From JBGLNJ01 sp964353405 (lineage in GTDB: Bacteria > Chloroflexota > Anaerolineae > Fen-1058): DNA of 31,267 bases. The translations under genes were made by a program, and so were the position numbers. The notes beneath the pieces are model-generated. The model saw only the letters and a program-made list of their open reading frames with translations. It did no database searches and was not told the DNA's origin. The stretch spans positions 1-31,267 of the forward strand of contig CAYGWJ010000218.1 of assembly GCA_964353405.1 (NCBI GenBank), in the 5' to 3' direction. Numbering within the stretch: position 1 is the stretch's first letter; every line of letters begins with the position of its first letter. Shown in pieces: positions 30,180 to 31,267 of the stretch.

Positions 30180-30202
30180 GTTTTTGCTTTTTCTGATATA
30201 AT
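30174..30202 (+). promoter_or_regulatory. Promoter of the nucleotidyltransferase-like gene
   Basis: TTGCAA (30174-30179), a 17-bp spacer, TATAAT (30197-30202), with a TG just upstream of the -10. The predicted leader is about 100 nt to the ATG at 30310. It shares its palindromic -35 with the divergent DeoR promoter. Confidence 0.7.
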
Positions 30203-30309
30203 CGCACCTGTTACAATTCACTCTGAAGGCGACAGGTGAAATCCTGCTTCAGATGATCAGCCTGCCCCGCCCGGTAAGTCCGACCCATTTTCCTCTTGAG
30301 GTGTGTGCC

Positions 30310-31101
30310 ATGTCCACAACTCCGATTGGCATGGGCGCTCAAGACAGCGCCGAGCGCGAAAAATTTGAGAATGAAGTCTGGCGCATCACCGAGGCTGGCG
30401 ATAAAGCGGGGTTGATGCTGCGTGTGCTGGGATCGCTGGCGTTCCACATGCATTGCCCCCGCTTCAGCTACCTTCAAGTCGAGATGGGACGCGCGTACAC
30501 CGACATTGACTTTGCCGCCTACTCGAGGCAGTCAAAGGAAATCAAAGCCCTCTTTACCGGCATGGGCTATACCGAAGACCCCGAAGTCTATATGGTCACC
30601 GAAGGCGGCCGGGCGATTTACGAGAATTCCAGCACGCATCTCCACGTTGACATCTTTTACGAAAAGCTCGACTTTTGCCACGAGATCAGATGGAACGGTC
30701 GCCTTGAGGTAGATTCGCCCACCCTCCCTCTGGCCGAGCTGCTGTTGGAGAAAATGCAGATCGTGAGGATCAACGAAAAAGATGTGATTGACACGATCAT
30801 GCTCCTCTTGGAGCACCCGCTGGGCGACAGCGACACAGAGACGATCAACATCGGCTGGGTCGCGCGCCTGTGCGCCGCCGATTGGGGCCTGTGGCGCACG
30901 ATGACGATGAACCTGGACAAGGTTCAAAAGCTGGCGTCGGGTTACACTCAGTTGACCGACGAGCACAAGCAGCGCGTCGTCGCCCAAGTGACAGCGGCGC
31001 TCAAGCGCATCGAAGCTGAGCCGAAGCCGATGGCCTGGCGTCTGCGTGCCCGCGTGGGCGACCGGGTCAAGTGGTACAAGGACGTGGAAGAAGTCAAGTA
31101 G
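30310..31101 (+). CDS. Nucleotidyltransferase-superfamily protein, uncharacterised
   Basis: From the ATG at 30310 (GAGG 9 nt upstream; an in-frame ATG at 30253 is less likely) this is 263 residues. The layout fits the Pol-beta nucleotidyltransferase fold: VLGSLAF with G41-S42, then YTDIDFAAY with D65 and D67 as a catalytic D-x-D, and LHVDIFYEKL with D114 as third acidic residue. This is followed by LPLAELLLEKMQIVRINEKDVIDTIMLL (shown for position as LPLAELLLEKMQ), typical of AbiEii/MNT-like proteins. Such proteins transfer nucleotides or act as toxin or resistance factors, but no partner gene is seen. The ending RLRARVGDRVKWYKDVEEVK is basic. The gene is alone and its TAG stop is the first part of the repeat array downstream. 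Confidence 0.7.
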   Translation: MSTTPIGMGAQDSAEREKFENEVWRITEAGDKAGLMLRVLGSLAFHMHCPRFSYLQVEMGRAYTDIDFAAYSRQSKEIKALFTGMGYTEDPEVYMVTEGGRAIYENSSTHLHVDIFYEKLDFCHEIRWNGRLEVDSPTLPLAELLLEKMQIVRINEKDVIDTIMLLLEHPLGDSDTETINIGWVARLCAADWGLWRTMTMNLDKVQKLASGYTQLTDEHKQRVVAQVTAALKRIEAEPKPMAWRLRARVGDRVKWYKDVEEVK

Positions 31102-31267
31102 GGGCGAACCGGTGTGTTCGCCCGTAGAGGCGAACCGGTGTGTTCGCCCGTAGGGGCGAACCGGTGTGTTCGCCCGTAGAGGCGAACCGGTGTGTTCGCC
31201 CGTAGAGGCGAACCGGTGTGTTCGCCCGTAGAGGCGAACCGGTGTGTTCGCCCGTAGAGGCGAACCG
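31098..31267. repeat. Tandem array of 26-bp hairpin repeats (six full units plus a partial), continuing past the window
   Basis: Units start at 31098, 31124, 31150, 31176, 31202, 31228, with a 14-bp partial at 31254. Each begins GTAG(A/G)GGCGAAC and ends GTTCGCCC, forming a 7- to 8-bp stem with a 6-nt loop. Units are identical except for one G/A position after GTAG. There are no spacers, so it is not CRISPR. The first unit supplies the TAG stop of the preceding gene. Confidence 0.95.

Noticed and set aside
31098..31267. Possible CRISPR array
   Set aside because: The 26-bp units are directly adjacent with no unique spacers, and each unit is a self-complementary hairpin; this is a tandem repeat array.

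Overview
The window looks like a GC-rich (about 60%) bacterial chromosome segment, most plausibly Chloroflexota (Anaerolineae-like). That placement is an inference from the family mix (DUF1786 protein, DHCW cupin, non-pyrrolysine MttB proteins, a Rieske oxygenase, a dimethylglycine-dehydrogenase-like protein) and from the many intergenic palindromic repeats. No rRNA or tRNA is present to settle it. Nearly all genes are on the minus strand; only the DUF1786 gene and the nucleotidyltransferase-like gene at the right end are on the plus strand.

Layout. 1-1037: 5' part of an S1-domain protein gene, divergent from a DUF1786 (ASKHA-like) gene (1234-2400). A perfect 15-bp inverted repeat separates that gene from a convergent cupin gene. 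2844-7506: a three-gene operon, read leftward, of a thermolysin-like metallopeptidase, an MBL-fold hydrolase (overlapping by 13 bp) and an M20 peptidase, with a well-formed promoter upstream. 7733-8617: PHP phosphoesterase. 8990-12959: a complete ABC importer operon (Tat/lipoprotein binding protein, two permeases, ATPase) with a strong promoter, a long structured leader and an intrinsic terminator. 13419-15049: a phosphate pair, a PiT transporter and a DUF47/PhoU-like protein, coupled by an ATGA overlap. 15100-16980: APC amino-acid/amine permease. 17269-18207: metallophosphoesterase.

18484-30028 is a gene set for demethylating quaternary or tertiary amines. One block is DMGDH-like flavoprotein, Rieske oxygenase, PfkB-like protein with a lost catalytic Asp, and MttB-1. 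The other is DeoR regulator, MttB-2 and corrinoid protein. The set mixes an O2-dependent route (Rieske) with a corrinoid methyltransferase route and ends in a tetrahydrofolate-type flavoprotein; the APC permease nearby may import the substrate. Between the blocks is an AT-richer accessory patch (24845-26638). It holds a putative PD-(D/E)XK/DUF5655 protein, a toxin-antitoxin-like small-gene pair, and a broken 3' fragment of a corrinoid-protein gene that repeats the end of the intact gene.

The right end has two divergent promoters sharing one palindromic -35 hexamer, a nucleotidyltransferase-like gene, and a tandem array of 26-bp hairpin repeats running off the window. A diverged member of the same repeat family sits at the end of the Rieske gene. 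Candidates for something undescribed are the peptidase/MBL pair, the nuclease/small-gene patch, and the structured leader of the ABC operon. None can be proven from sequence alone.
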